Shown: piece after piece, positions 1 to 8,899 of the stretch
How the letters are laid out: each line of letters begins with the position of its first letter
How positions within the stretch are numbered: position 1 is the stretch's first letter
Assembly (NCBI RefSeq): GCF_000744225.1
Contig: NZ_JQLN01000007.1
Span: 248,001 to 312,000 of the forward strand
Length of the DNA stretch: 64,000 bases
Direction of reading: 5' to 3'
Source of the DNA: Kitasatospora mediocidica KCTC 9733
GTDB lineage: Bacteria > Actinomycetota > Actinomycetes > Streptomycetales > Streptomycetaceae
The notes under the pieces: generated by a model
Databases searched by the model: none
Seen by the model: only the letters and a program-made list of their open reading frames with translations
What the model was told of the DNA's origin: nothing
Made by a program: the position numbers and the translations under genes

Positions 1-1
1 G

Positions 2-1372
2 TCGCTGGTCACGCCCGTGCTCGCGACGATCCAGGTGGACCTGCACACCACCCAGTCCACCGTGACCTGGGTCCTGACGGCCTACCTGCTGTCGGCGTCG
101 ATATTCACGCCGATCATGGGCCGGATCGGCGACATCGTCGGCAAGGAGCGGGTCTTCGTCGCCACCCTGGCCGCCCTGGCGCTGGGCTCGCTGCTGGCGG
201 CGCTGGCCACCGACATGACGGTGATGATCACCGCCCGGGTGGTCCAGGGCATCGGCGGCGGCGTGCTGCCGCTGGCGTTCGGGATCGTCCGCGACGAGTT
301 CCCGCGCGAGAAGGTGTCCGGGGCGGTCGGCGCGATCGCCTCGCTGAGTGCGGTCGGCGCGGGCCTGGGCATCGTGCTGGCCGGTCCGATCGTCAACGCG
401 CTGGACTACCACTGGCTGTTCTGGCTGCCGATGATCCTCACCATCGCCGCCGCCGTCGCCGCGCACTTCTTCGTCCCCGAGTCGCCGGTGCGCACCCCCG
501 GACGGATCAGCTGGCTGCCCGCCGTCCTGCTCTCCGCCTGGCTGGTGGCCCTGCTGCTCGCGCTCAGCCAGGCCCCCACCTGGGGCTGGGGCTCGGGCAA
601 GGTGATCGGACTGTTCGTGGCCGCGGTCGTGCTGGCGGCCGGCTGGGTCCTGGTCGAGCAGCGCTCGCAGACGCCGCTGATCGACATGACGATGATGCGG
701 CGGCCGGCGGTGTGGACCAACAACCTGGTGGCGCTGCTGATCGGCGTCGGGATGTACGCGGTCTTCGCGTTCCTGCCGGAGTTCGTCCAGACCCCGAGCG
801 CCGCGGGCTACGGCTTCGGCGCCGACATCACCCAGTCCGGACTGATCCTGCTGCCGTCGACTGTCACGATGTTCCTGGCCGGCATGGGCGCCGGCGCTCT
901 GGCCCGCCGGATCGGCGCCAAGACCGTGGTGCTGCTGGGCTGCCTGGTCGGCATCGTCTCGATGTCGGTGTTCGCCTTCGCGCACGACCACAAGTGGGAG
1001 TTGTTCCTCGGGACCGCGATCATGGGCGTGGGCTTCGGCCTGGCCTTCGCGGCGATGTCGAGCCTCATCGTCGGCGCCGTGCCGCCGGCCCAGACCGGCG
1101 TGGCCAGCGGCATGAACGCCAACATCCGCACCATCGGCGGCTCGATCGGCGCCGCGCTGATGGCCAGCATCGTCACCGCCCACCCCGGCCCCGGCGGCCT
1201 GCCCCGGGCGGCCGGCTACACCCACGGCTTCGCCATGCTGGCCGGCGCGCTCGCGGTGGCCGCGCTGGCCGCGACCCTGATCCCGGTCGCCGCCCGCCGC
1301 ACCGCCACCCCCGCGGCCGGCTCCCCCGGCGACGCCGTCACCGACGCCCGGCCCGTCCACGAGAGCGCCTGA
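2..1372 (+). CDS. MFS drug-type exporter, 5' end outside window
   Basis: Integral membrane proton-antiport exporter of the major facilitator superfamily, DHA2-like (14-TM type). The reading frame is open to the left edge, and the visible protein begins inside the first membrane helix, so the true start lies upstream; the GTG at 17 is probably internal. The motif-A loop GRIGDIVGKERV follows the second helix, and many further hydrophobic segments run to about residue 430 before a polar tail. It is clearly paralogous to the exporter at 5048-6553 (shared FTPxxGRxGD and IRDE motifs). A TetR gene follows 81 nt downstream on the same strand and may control it. The substrate cannot be predicted. Confidence 0.9.
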   Translation, partial: SLVTPVLATIQVDLHTTQSTVTWVLTAYLLSASIFTPIMGRIGDIVGKERVFVATLAALALGSLLAALATDMTVMITARVVQGIGGGVLPLAFGIVRDEFPREKVSGAVGAIASLSAVGAGLGIVLAGPIVNALDYHWLFWLPMILTIAAAVAAHFFVPESPVRTPGRISWLPAVLLSAWLVALLLALSQAPTWGWGSGKVIGLFVAAVVLAAGWVLVEQRSQTPLIDMTMMRRPAVWTNNLVALLIGVGMYAVFAFLPEFVQTPSAAGYGFGADITQSGLILLPSTVTMFLAGMGAGALARRIGAKTVVLLGCLVGIVSMSVFAFAHDHKWELFLGTAIMGVGFGLAFAAMSSLIVGAVPPAQTGVASGMNANIRTIGGSIGAALMASIVTAHPGPGGLPRAAGYTHGFAMLAGALAVAALAATLIPVAARRTATPAAGSPGDAVTDARPVHESA

Positions 1373-1403
1373 CCCCGAGGGGCGGGTCGGGGCCTGACGT
1401 CGC

Positions 1404-1409
1404 ACTAGA
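1404..1409 (+). promoter_or_regulatory. -10 box of TetR gene
   Basis: TAGACT fits the actinobacterial TAnnnT -10 consensus. It lies 44 nt before the TetR start, leaving room for a short leader with an AGGAG-type ribosome site at about 1443-1448. No clear -35 hexamer was recognised. Confidence 0.4.
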
Positions 1410-1453
1410 CTGCACTCCAGGCAGGCCCCGACCACCCCGGACCAGGAGCGACG

Positions 1454-2092
1454 ATGGCTGTACGGGACGCGGACGCCCGGCCGATGCGGCGCGACGCCGC
1501 GCGCAACCACCAGCTGGTGCTGGACGCCGCCCGTGAGGTCGTCTCCGAGTTCGGCACCGACGCGAGCGTGGAGCTGATCGCCTCCCGCGCCGGGGTGGGC
1601 GTCGGCACGGTCTACCGTCGCTTCCCCAACAAGGAGGCGCTGCTGGACGAACTCGTCCGGCTGATCCTGGACGAACTCGTCGAGGCCGGCCGCCGGGTGC
1701 TGGCCCGGGGGGACGGCTCCGGCCTGGAGGCCTTCCTGCGGGTGCTCGGCCGCTCGTTCATGGACCACCACCGCTACGCCGACCAGCTGATCGGCCGCAC
1801 CACGGCCGAGTCCGCCGCGCAGCTGTGGGACGTAGTCAGCGAACTCCTGGAGCAGGCAAGGGAGTTCGACCTGGTCGGCGCGGACGTCGAACTCGGCGAC
1901 GTGATGACGTCGGCCTGGGCCCTGCGCGGCATCGTCCAGACCACCGGCGCGATCGCCCCACACGCCTGGGAACGCCACCTGGACATCCTCCTCGCAGGCC
2001 TGCGCGCCCCCGCCGTACGCAGCACCCACCCCGCACTGACCCGCGCCGACCTGACCCGGATCACCGGCGCGGGCCGGCCCGACGGCGCCTAG
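1454..2092 (+). CDS. TetR/AcrR-family transcriptional regulator
   Basis: DNA-binding repressor of 212 aa, a normal length for the family. The N-terminal helix-turn-helix spans about residues 18-65 and includes the recognition-helix pattern VGVGTVYRRFPNKEAL. The C-terminal part is an all-helical ligand and dimerisation domain. ATG at 1454 is preceded by an AGGAG-like site. Because it directly follows an MFS exporter on the same strand, the usual reading is a repressor released when a substrate of that pump is present. This target is inferred from position only. Confidence 0.9.
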   Translation: MAVRDADARPMRRDAARNHQLVLDAAREVVSEFGTDASVELIASRAGVGVGTVYRRFPNKEALLDELVRLILDELVEAGRRVLARGDGSGLEAFLRVLGRSFMDHHRYADQLIGRTTAESAAQLWDVVSELLEQAREFDLVGADVELGDVMTSAWALRGIVQTTGAIAPHAWERHLDILLAGLRAPAVRSTHPALTRADLTRITGAGRPDGA

Positions 2093-2133
2093 GATCGGCC
2101 GTCATCCCAGGCAGCCCAGCGGTTGCCGGAGCG

Positions 2134-4410
2134 CTAACCCGGCAGGACCTCCACCGGGATGCCGTTGAGCACCGCGGTGCCGGACAGCGGGTCCATCGGC
2201 AGCTCGTCGGTCAGCAGGTTGCTGTTGACGCCGGGCTCGCGCGCGGCCACCGCGGCGCGCGTGCCGGGGCCGTCGTGGCCCCAGCCGTGCGGCAGGCTGA
2301 CCACTCCGGGGGTGACGGTGTCGGTGATCTCGGCGGTCGCGAGCAGTTCGCCGACCCGGGAGCGCACGGTGACCGGCCCGCCGTCGGTGATGCCGAGCCG
2401 CTCGGCGTCGGCCGGGTGGAGCTGGAGCGTGCAGCGGTTGCTGCCACCCGCCAGCAGCGGGACGTTGTGCATCCAGGAGTTGTTGGAGCGCAGCTGGCGG
2501 CGGCCCACCAGCAGCAGCCCACCGTCCGGGGCGGCCCTGAGCCCGTCCAGATGCTCGGCCAACCGCTGTGCCTCGGCCAGCAGTTGGGGCGGGGCGAGTT
2601 CCACCTTGCCGCTCGGGGTGCGCAGCACGCCGGGCAGCCGGGGGCGCAGCGGGCCGAGGTCCAGGCCGTGCGGGGCGGCCAGCAGGGCGTCCAGGCTGAG
2701 GCCCTCCGGCTTGGCGCCGAAGCCGTCGCCGTACGGGCCGCCGCGCAGCAGCAGGTCCAACAGCCGGTCCTGGCGCCGGCGGTGGGCGACGGCGGCGAGC
2801 AGCTCGACCGGGTCGGCGCCGTACGCGGGCGAGGAGGGGTCGGCGGCCAGCCGGCGCGCGGTGTCGGCGGCGGTGAGGTCGTCCAGTTCGTCGGCGCTCA
2901 GGCCGCCGCCGAGCGCGGTGCAGGCCAGTCGCAGCAGCACGTCGGACTCGTCCAACTCGCCCTCCCCCAGCGGCAGGCTGGGCGGCGAGTACTTGGCGGT
3001 GTTGCGGATCGCGAAGCCGGTGAAGACCAGGTCGTAGTGACTGCGGGCCAGCGGCGAGGCGGCCGGCAGCAGCACGTGGGCGTGCCGGGTGGTCTCGTTG
3101 AGGTAGGCGTCGATGCTGACCATCGCGTCGAGCGAGGCCAGCGCGGCGCCGAGCCGGGCGCTGTTGGGGGTGGAGAGGACCGGGTTCCCGGCGAAGGTGA
3201 TCAGACCGCGCAGCCGTCCCGGGCCGGGCGTGTCGATCTCCTCGGCCAGCGTGCCGACCGGGAACTCGCCGAAGACGCTGGCCAGTTGCCGCACCCGGGT
3301 GCGGCGCGAGCCGGGCACCCGGACGCCGCGGCCGCGCCCCGGCTCGCCGGTGGTGTTGGGCGAGCCGGTGGCGGGTTCGGGCCACAGCACGCCACCGGGG
3401 CGGTCCAGGTTGCCGGTGAGCGTGTTGACGACGTCCACCAGCCAGCTGGCTGCGGTGCCGAACTCCGTGGTGGTGGTGCCGATCCGCCCGTAGACGGCGG
3501 CGCTGGGCGCGGCGGCGAGTTCGCGGGCCAGCCGGCGGACCGTGCCGGCCTCGATCCGGGTCGCCGCGGCGACCGCCTCGGCGGTGAACGGCGCCAGCGC
3601 GGCGCGCAGTTCGTCCAGACCGGTGACGTGAGGGGCGGCCTGCCAGAGGTCGGCGAGGCCCTCCGCCAGCAGGGTGTGGGCCAGGCCCGCCAGGAGCAGC
3701 GCGTCGGTGCCCGGGCGGATCGCCAGGTGCTCGTCGGCGGCCTCGGCGGTCCGGGTGCGGCGCGGGTCGACCACCACCAGCCGTCCGCCGCGCCGGCGCA
3801 GCGCGCGCAGCCGGCCCGGCAGGTCGGGGGCGGTGAGCAGACTGCCGTTGGAGACCAGCGGGTTGGCGCCCAGGATCAGCAGGTAGTCGGTGCGGTCGAG
3901 GTCCGCGATGGCGATCGACAGCTCCGTCCCGTACATCAGGCCGGAGGCCACCTGCTTGGGCATCTGGTCGACCGTGCTGGCGCTGAACCGGTAGCCGGTG
4001 CCGAGCGCCTGGACCAGCACCCGGGTGTAGAGCGAGGCCGCGTGGTTGTGGACGGTCGGGTTGCCGAGGTAGACCGCGACCGAGTCCCGGCCGTGCTCGC
4101 GCAGCAGCGGGGCCAGCAGCCGGCCCGCCTCGGCGAAGGCCTCGTCCCAGCCGACCTCCGTCCAGGTCGTGCCGCGCCGGATCAGCGGGGTGCGCAGCCG
4201 GTCGGGGTCGGCGTGCAGCTGACCGAGCGCGACGCCCTTGGGGCAGAGGTAGCCGCGACTGAACGGGTCATCACCGTCGCCGCGGACCGAGATCGCGGGC
4301 GGTCCGCCGTCGGCCGCCGCGGCGGCCGTGACGGTCAGCCCGCAGGTCGCCTCGCAGAGCGGGCAGGTGCGGTGGGTGACGACGGATGTACTGGTCAGTA
4401 GCCCGGTCAT
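2134..4410 (-). CDS. Molybdopterin oxidoreductase, formate dehydrogenase/nitrate reductase-like
   Basis: 758-aa molybdenum enzyme of the DMSO-reductase superfamily. The N-terminal 4Fe-4S domain has the cysteine set CPLCEATC plus the later YLCPKG cysteine, followed by the large bis-MGD binding domains. The C-terminal molydopterin dinucleotide-binding domain (MNVPLLAGG-like region and the HGWGHDGPG stretch) occupies roughly the last 120 residues. No export signal is visible, so it is probably cytoplasmic. No electron-transfer subunits sit beside it, so its partner and true substrate are unknown. It is convergent with the TetR gene. A TACCCT box 7 nt before the ATG suggests a leaderless transcript. 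Confidence 0.85.
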   Translation of the reverse strand: MTGLLTSTSVVTHRTCPLCEATCGLTVTAAAAADGGPPAISVRGDGDDPFSRGYLCPKGVALGQLHADPDRLRTPLIRRGTTWTEVGWDEAFAEAGRLLAPLLREHGRDSVAVYLGNPTVHNHAASLYTRVLVQALGTGYRFSASTVDQMPKQVASGLMYGTELSIAIADLDRTDYLLILGANPLVSNGSLLTAPDLPGRLRALRRRGGRLVVVDPRRTRTAEAADEHLAIRPGTDALLLAGLAHTLLAEGLADLWQAAPHVTGLDELRAALAPFTAEAVAAATRIEAGTVRRLARELAAAPSAAVYGRIGTTTTEFGTAASWLVDVVNTLTGNLDRPGGVLWPEPATGSPNTTGEPGRGRGVRVPGSRRTRVRQLASVFGEFPVGTLAEEIDTPGPGRLRGLITFAGNPVLSTPNSARLGAALASLDAMVSIDAYLNETTRHAHVLLPAASPLARSHYDLVFTGFAIRNTAKYSPPSLPLGEGELDESDVLLRLACTALGGGLSADELDDLTAADTARRLAADPSSPAYGADPVELLAAVAHRRRQDRLLDLLLRGGPYGDGFGAKPEGLSLDALLAAPHGLDLGPLRPRLPGVLRTPSGKVELAPPQLLAEAQRLAEHLDGLRAAPDGGLLLVGRRQLRSNNSWMHNVPLLAGGSNRCTLQLHPADAERLGITDGGPVTVRSRVGELLATAEITDTVTPGVVSLPHGWGHDGPGTRAAVAAREPGVNSNLLTDELPMDPLSGTAVLNGIPVEVLPG

Positions 4411-4417
4411 GGCAGCG

Positions 4418-4423
4418 AGGGTA
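4418..4423 (-). promoter_or_regulatory. -10 box giving probable leaderless mRNA
   Basis: On the minus strand TACCCT is followed by exactly 7 nt and then the ATG of the molybdopterin oxidoreductase (start 4410). Transcription would begin at or next to the start codon. Confidence 0.5.
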
Positions 4424-4464
4424 GCGGCCGGGAGGCTGCGGCGACAGAGCGCGGACGAGCTTCG

Positions 4465-4899
4465 TCAGGCCAGTGGGAAGACGCGCACCAGCAGCTCCTG
4501 GAAGGTCAGACGCTCCTCCTCGTCCAGCTGCTCCAGCCCGGTGAGGCCGGACATCAGCTCGGCGCGGATCGCCCGCACGGTCTCCTCGCCCTCCTCGGTC
4601 AGCACCACGTTCTTGATCCGCCGGTCGCCGGGGTCGACCTCGCGGCGGGCCAGACCCCGCGCCTCCAGCCGGTCGACGATGCCGGTGACGTTGGAGGCGT
4701 CGCAGGCGAGCAGCTCGGCCAGCGTCCGCATCGGCATCGGGCGGCGCAGCAGGCTGAGCATCTTGCCCTGCATGAGGGTCAGCCCGCGCTCGGCGGCCAC
4801 GGCGGCGAAGGCGCGGTAGTAGCCGGCCGCGGCCTGGGCCAGCTGGTCCATCAGCTGGACGGGCGACGGTGCGGTCGAGGTGGGTGTGGTCGGGGTCAT
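4465..4899 (-). CDS. MarR-family transcriptional regulator
   Basis: 144-aa winged-helix regulator. The central wHTH covers about residues 50-110: the recognition helix lies in the LLACDASNVTGIVDRLEARG region, and the wing contains DPGDRRIKNV with the usual D-x-R signature. It is divergent from the MFS-aldehyde dehydrogenase unit. The spacer holds two TTGA-N5-TCAA palindromes, the classic layout for a MarR protein repressing itself and an adjacent exporter. On its own strand TACACT lies 6 nt before the ATG, with GGAGG in between, so it may be transcribed nearly leaderless. Confidence 0.9.
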   Translation of the reverse strand: MTPTTPTSTAPSPVQLMDQLAQAAAGYYRAFAAVAAERGLTLMQGKMLSLLRRPMPMRTLAELLACDASNVTGIVDRLEARGLARREVDPGDRRIKNVVLTEEGEETVRAIRAELMSGLTGLEQLDEEERLTFQELLVRVFPLA

Positions 4900-4920
4900 G
4901 CCTCCAGTGTAGGCGACTGC

Positions 4921-4974
4921 TTGACATCTTCAACCATCGAGGACTACCTTCAATTCATTGCTTGAGGACATCAA
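4921..4974 (+). promoter_or_regulatory. Promoter with paired MarR-type operators
   Basis: TTGACA at 4921-4926 and TACCTT at 4945-4950, spaced 18 nt, make a good promoter for the MFS gene at 5048. Two perfect TTGA-N5-TCAA palindromes lie at 4921-4933 (over the -35) and 4962-4974 (just downstream of the predicted start site). Binding at either would block the promoter. The first site also lies close upstream of the MarR gene, consistent with autorepression. Confidence 0.65.
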
Positions 4975-5047
4975 CCATCTACCCCTTCAAGCCTCAGGCC
5001 CACCGCCGCACCCGGCAGGGCCCTCCCGGAAGGACCGCAGGACCGTC

Positions 5048-6553
5048 ATGAGCCACGCCCCGACCCACGCAGCGCCGAGATCCAGCACCAAGGAACGCGG
5101 CAGCACCCCTCTGATCCTCGCGCTCGGCCTCGCCGCGATGGTCGTGGCCATGGCCCAGACCCAGGTCGTCCCGATCCTCGCCCTGCTCCAGCGCGAGCTG
5201 CACACCGGCGCCGCCGGCGTCAGCTGGGTGACCACCGCGGCCCTGCTCTCCGCCGCCGTCTTCACCCCGCTGCTCGGCCGGGTCGGCGACCAGTTCGGCA
5301 AGAAGCGCACGCTGGTCGCGGTCCTGGTGGTGATGGTGATCGGCTCGGTGCTCGCCGCCACCACCACCTCGCTGACCCTGCTGATCATCGCCCGGGTGCT
5401 CCAGGGCTCCGCGACCGCGATCTTCCCGCTCGCCCTCTCGGTGATCCGCGACGAGGTCCCGCACGAGAAGCTGCACGGGGCGATGGCCCTGGTCAGCGGC
5501 ACCCTCGCGTTCGGCAGCGGCCTCTCCCTGGTGGCCACCGGCCTGCTCACCCAGGGCAGCAACCCCAACTACCACCTGGTCTTCTGGTTCTCCACCGCGC
5601 TGACCCTGCTCGCGCTGGCCGCCGTCGCCGTCCTCGTCCCGCACGGCGGATCGCCCAGCGGCGGGCGGATCGACGTGCTCGGCGCCGCCACCCTCGCGGT
5701 CTTCCTCGTCCTGCTGCTGCTCGGCATCTCGCAGGGCCACGAGTGGGGCTGGAGCTCGGGCCGGATCATCGGCTGCCTGGTCGGCGCGGTCGTGATGGCC
5801 GCGGTCTGGGTCCTGGTGGAACTGCGCGTCGCCAACCCGCTGGTCGACATGCGGATGTTCGTCCACCGCCAGGTGCTCTTCACCAACCTGGCCGGACTGT
5901 TCGTCGGCTTCGCCTCGTTCGCCCAGTTCATCGGCATCTCCTACCTGGTCCAGGTGCCGGAGCGGCTGGCCGGATACGGCTTCACCGCCTCCGTGCTGCG
6001 CGCCTCGGTCGAGTACCTGCTGCCCAGCGCGCTCATCTCGCTCGCGGCGGCTCCGCTCGGCGGCAAGTTGGTGCACCGCATCGGCGCCCGCTTCGTGCTG
6101 GCGATCGGCGCCCTGATCGGCGTCGCCGGCTTCGCCTGGCTGGCCTGGGGCCACGGCTCCAGCCCCGCGGTGATCATCGCGGGCATGCTCACCGGCATCG
6201 CCATCTCGTTCGGCTACGCGGCGATGCCCGCGCTCATCGCGGCCAGCGTCCCGCTGCACCAGACCGGCATCGCCAACGGCATCAACTCCATCTCCCGCTC
6301 GGTCGGCAGCTCGATCGCCAGTGCGGTGGTCACCTCGCTGCTCGCCTCGAAGATGGTCAGCTACCCCCGGCTCGGCGTGGCGCTGCCCGCCGAGAGCCAG
6401 TTCACACTGAGCTTTGTGATCGCCGCCGGCGCACTGCTGCTCGCCGTGGCCGTCGCCCTGGTGGGGCTGAGCAAGCACCACCGCCCGCTCGGCGCCGCCC
6501 TCCCGGTGGCCGCGAGCACGCCCGCCGACGACGCCGTCCCCGCGCAGGTCTGA
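5048..6553 (+). CDS. MFS multidrug-type exporter
   Basis: 501-aa major facilitator exporter of the DHA2-like group, paralogous to the truncated exporter at the left edge. ATG 5048 is chosen over an in-frame upstream start because a GGAAGGA site precedes it and the first helix (LILALGLAAMVVAMAQTQVV) then begins about 25 residues in. The motif-A loop is GRVGDQFGKKRT. It is followed after 25 nt by an aldehyde dehydrogenase gene with which it is probably co-transcribed under MarR control. The substrate is unknown; an aldehyde or its precursor would make sense given the neighbour. Confidence 0.9.
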   Translation: MSHAPTHAAPRSSTKERGSTPLILALGLAAMVVAMAQTQVVPILALLQRELHTGAAGVSWVTTAALLSAAVFTPLLGRVGDQFGKKRTLVAVLVVMVIGSVLAATTTSLTLLIIARVLQGSATAIFPLALSVIRDEVPHEKLHGAMALVSGTLAFGSGLSLVATGLLTQGSNPNYHLVFWFSTALTLLALAAVAVLVPHGGSPSGGRIDVLGAATLAVFLVLLLLGISQGHEWGWSSGRIIGCLVGAVVMAAVWVLVELRVANPLVDMRMFVHRQVLFTNLAGLFVGFASFAQFIGISYLVQVPERLAGYGFTASVLRASVEYLLPSALISLAAAPLGGKLVHRIGARFVLAIGALIGVAGFAWLAWGHGSSPAVIIAGMLTGIAISFGYAAMPALIAASVPLHQTGIANGINSISRSVGSSIASAVVTSLLASKMVSYPRLGVALPAESQFTLSFVIAAGALLLAVAVALVGLSKHHRPLGAALPVAASTPADDAVPAQV

Positions 6554-6578
6554 CCGAACCACCCTCCTGGAGCACCTG

Positions 6579-7886
6579 ATGACCACCACCGTCGCCACCA
6601 CCGTCGCCGAGCTGCGGGCCACCTTCGACTCCGGCCGCACCAAGCCGCTCGCCTGGCGCCTGGCTCAGCTGGCCGCCCTGCGGACCCTGCTCACCGAGCA
6701 GGCCGAGGCCTTCCAGCAGGCCCTGCACGCCGACCTGGGCAAGAGCGCGGCCGAGGCCTACCGCACCGAAATCGGCTTCACCCTCAACGAGCTCGACCAC
6801 ACCGTGCGGCACCTGGAGGAGTGGCTGCGCCCGAAGTCCGCCCCCGTCCCGGACAGCTTCCTGCCCGCCGCGGCCCGGGTGGTGCGCGACCCGCTCGGCG
6901 TGGTGCTGATCATCGCGCCGTGGAACTACCCGCTGCAGCTGGCCCTAGCGCCGCTGGTGGGCGCGCTGGCGGCCGGCAACACCGCCGTCGTCAAGCCCAG
7001 CGAGCTCGCCCCGGCCACCTCGGCCGCGATGGCCGCGCTGCTCCCGCGCTTCCTCGACCCGCAGACCGTCGCGGTCATCGAGGGCGCGATCCCGGAGACC
7101 ACGGCCCTGCTCGCCGAGCGCTTCGACCACATCTTCTACACCGGCAACGGCACGGTCGGCCGGATCGTGATGGCCGCCGCCGCACAGCACCTCACCCCCG
7201 TCACCCTGGAACTCGGCGGCAAGAGCCCGGTGGTCGTCGAGCCGGGCGTGGACCTGGCCGCCACCGCCCAGCGGATCGTCCGCGGCAAGTTCCTCAACGC
7301 CGGCCAGACCTGCGTGGCCCCCGACTACGTCCTCGCCATCGGCGAGAGCGCCGCCGCGCTGGAGCCGCACCTGGCCGACGCCGTCCACGCGCTCTACGGC
7401 GACGACCCGGCGGCCAGCCCGGTCTACAGCCGGATCGTCAACGAGCGCCACTTCGACCGCCTCACCGCCCTGCTGGACGACGGCCGCACCGTCACCGGCG
7501 GCACCCACGACCGCGCGACGCGCTACCTGGCCCCGACCGTACTGGCCGACGTCTCCCCCGACGCCCCGGTGATGAAGGCGGAGATCTTCGGCCCGATCCT
7601 GCCGCTCATCGCGGTCCCGGACCTCGACGCCGCCATCGCCTTCGTCAACGACCGCGACAAGCCGCTGGCCCTGTACGCCTTCACCGAGTCCGAGCAGACC
7701 AAGGCGCGCCTCACCGAGGAGACCTCCTCGGGCGCCCTCGCCTTCGGCCTGCCCGTCTCCCACCTCGCCATCCCCGACCTCCCGTTCGGCGGCGTCGGCG
7801 AGAGCGGGATGGGGCGCTACCACGGCGAGTACTCGATGGACACCTTCAGCCACACGAAGGCGATCCTGGACAAGCCGATCGGCTGA
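6579..7886 (+). CDS. Aldehyde dehydrogenase, NAD(P)-dependent
   Basis: 435-aa cytosolic aldehyde dehydrogenase of the shorter class-3-like type, oxidising an aldehyde to the acid. The cofactor-binding segment APWNYPLQ lies at about 113-120, the general-base glutamate in LELGGKSP at residue 211, and the nucleophilic cysteine in NAGQTC at residue 245. All key residues are present and the length is normal. It is the second gene of the MarR-controlled exporter unit, suggesting detoxification of a reactive aldehyde coupled to export. A strong hairpin follows 16 nt after the stop. Confidence 0.92.
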   Translation: MTTTVATTVAELRATFDSGRTKPLAWRLAQLAALRTLLTEQAEAFQQALHADLGKSAAEAYRTEIGFTLNELDHTVRHLEEWLRPKSAPVPDSFLPAAARVVRDPLGVVLIIAPWNYPLQLALAPLVGALAAGNTAVVKPSELAPATSAAMAALLPRFLDPQTVAVIEGAIPETTALLAERFDHIFYTGNGTVGRIVMAAAAQHLTPVTLELGGKSPVVVEPGVDLAATAQRIVRGKFLNAGQTCVAPDYVLAIGESAAALEPHLADAVHALYGDDPAASPVYSRIVNERHFDRLTALLDDGRTVTGGTHDRATRYLAPTVLADVSPDAPVMKAEIFGPILPLIAVPDLDAAIAFVNDRDKPLALYAFTESEQTKARLTEETSSGALAFGLPVSHLAIPDLPFGGVGESGMGRYHGEYSMDTFSHTKAILDKPIG

Positions 7887-7902
7887 GCACTCCTCCGCAC
7901 CC

Positions 7903-7933
7903 GCAGGCCCCACCCGTCACGGGCGGGGCCTGC
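7903..7933 (+). terminator. Terminator hairpin after aldehyde dehydrogenase
   Basis: Perfect outer arms GCAGGCCCC (7903-7911) and GGGGCCTGC (7925-7933), with a further CCCG/CGGG inner stem. As in many high-GC terminators there is no long T-run. Confidence 0.7.
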
Positions 7934-8046
7934 CGCATGCCGTCACCGACCGGGTTCAGCGCCTCAGGGCCGTCCTGACGCCACGTCAGATACCCTCGGC
8001 GCAGCGCCGGCAGGCAGCCGGTCCCGGGCCAGGAAGGGCAGCATCG

Positions 8047-8403
8047 ATGGAGAACCTCGCGTCCCGCACCCCGCAGGAGACCTTCCAGGCCCATGGGGAG
8101 GCCCTGCGCTCCGAAAACCTCGACAGCATCCTGGAGAACTTCGCCGAGGACGCGGTCTTCATCACCGCGGCCGGGGTGAGGCACGGCCGGGACGGGGTGC
8201 GCGAGGCGTTCGCGCAGCTGTTCGCCGACATTCCCCGCGCCCGGTGGGACATCAGGGTCAAGAACTTCGGTGGCGACCTCCTGTACCTGGAGTGGGCCGC
8301 CGACTCGGACACCAACCGGGCCGAGGACGGGGTCGACACCTTCCTCTTCCGGGACGGGCTCATCCAGGCGATGACCGTCAGCTACCGGCTGACGCCGCGC
8401 TGA
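8047..8403 (+). CDS. SnoaL/NTF2-like small protein
   Basis: 118-aa protein with the alpha+beta cone fold expected of the nuclear transport factor 2 / SnoaL-like family: an N-terminal helical part, the characteristic NFAEDAVFITAAG strand region at about residues 34-46, and a C-terminal sheet ending in a conserved FRDGLIQ-type segment. Such proteins are usually small-molecule isomerases, hydrolases or binding proteins. GGAAGGG precedes ATG 8047. Its end overlaps the convergent membrane-protein gene by 22 nt. The substrate is unknown. Confidence 0.75.
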   Translation: MENLASRTPQETFQAHGEALRSENLDSILENFAEDAVFITAAGVRHGRDGVREAFAQLFADIPRARWDIRVKNFGGDLLYLEWAADSDTNRAEDGVDTFLFRDGLIQAMTVSYRLTPR

Positions 8404-8867
8404 AGGGCCGCGTGCCGGCGCCGGCCGCGCAGGACGGCCAGCGTGAACCCGGCCAGGGCCGTGGCGGTGCCGATGGCCTCCACGACGGCGGCGTGCGTCT
8501 TCTCCCGGAACCAGACCGGCTCGTACATGTTGGGCAGCGGGCCCAGTGTCCCGACGTTGACGTAGCGGTAGAGCAGGATCGCGCCGAGGGCACTGGAGAT
8601 GACCAGCAAGGCGAAGCCCCAGACGAGCCGGGACGTGGGGCGCAGCACGAGCAGCAGGGCGGCCAGCGAGGCGGCGGCGGCCTCGATCCGGAAGAGGTCG
8701 CCCTGGCTGATGCTGGCACTGATCGGGTCATAGCGGGCGGCCAGATCGGCGTGCACGTACGCGTCGACGGCGAGTGCCGCCGCGGTGAGCAGCGCGAGCA
8801 CCCAGAGGGTGGTCCGGCCGGCCGCGGGGGGTGGCTCCACGGGTCTCATTGGCTCCACGGGTCTCAT
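8382..8867 (-). CDS. Small four-helix membrane protein, unknown function
   Basis: 161 aa with four hydrophobic segments (about residues 20-40, 62-80, 83-102 and 130-150) and a basic C-terminal tail. It has no recognised domain, though the arrangement resembles DoxX-like and other small actinobacterial membrane proteins. An 18-bp tandem duplication at the 5' end creates two in-frame ATGs (8867 and 8849) and repeats the hexapeptide MRPVEP, so the start is ambiguous. It lies 32 nt downstream of the flavoprotein gene of the phenolic lipid operon and could be its last member. Confidence 0.65.
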   Translation of the reverse strand: MRPVEPMRPVEPPPAAGRTTLWVLALLTAAALAVDAYVHADLAARYDPISASISQGDLFRIEAAAASLAALLLVLRPTSRLVWGFALLVISSALGAILLYRYVNVGTLGPLPNMYEPVWFREKTHAAVVEAIGTATALAGFTLAVLRGRRRHAALQRGVSR

Positions 8868-8868
8868 T
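8833..8868 (-). repeat. Perfect 18-bp tandem duplication at a gene start
   Basis: The unit at 8833-8850 is repeated exactly at 8851-8868. Each copy carries one candidate ATG, so the duplication shifts the usable start of the membrane-protein gene by six codons without breaking the frame. Confidence 0.9.
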
Positions 8869-8899
8869 CTTTACGCGTACCCGGTGGGAGGGCGCCCAC

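Noticed and set aside
1825..4401. Long open frame (858 codons) on the plus strand
   Set aside because: It is antisense to the molybdopterin oxidoreductase; repetitive G/A/R/Q-rich translation with no domain. Typical high-GC shadow.
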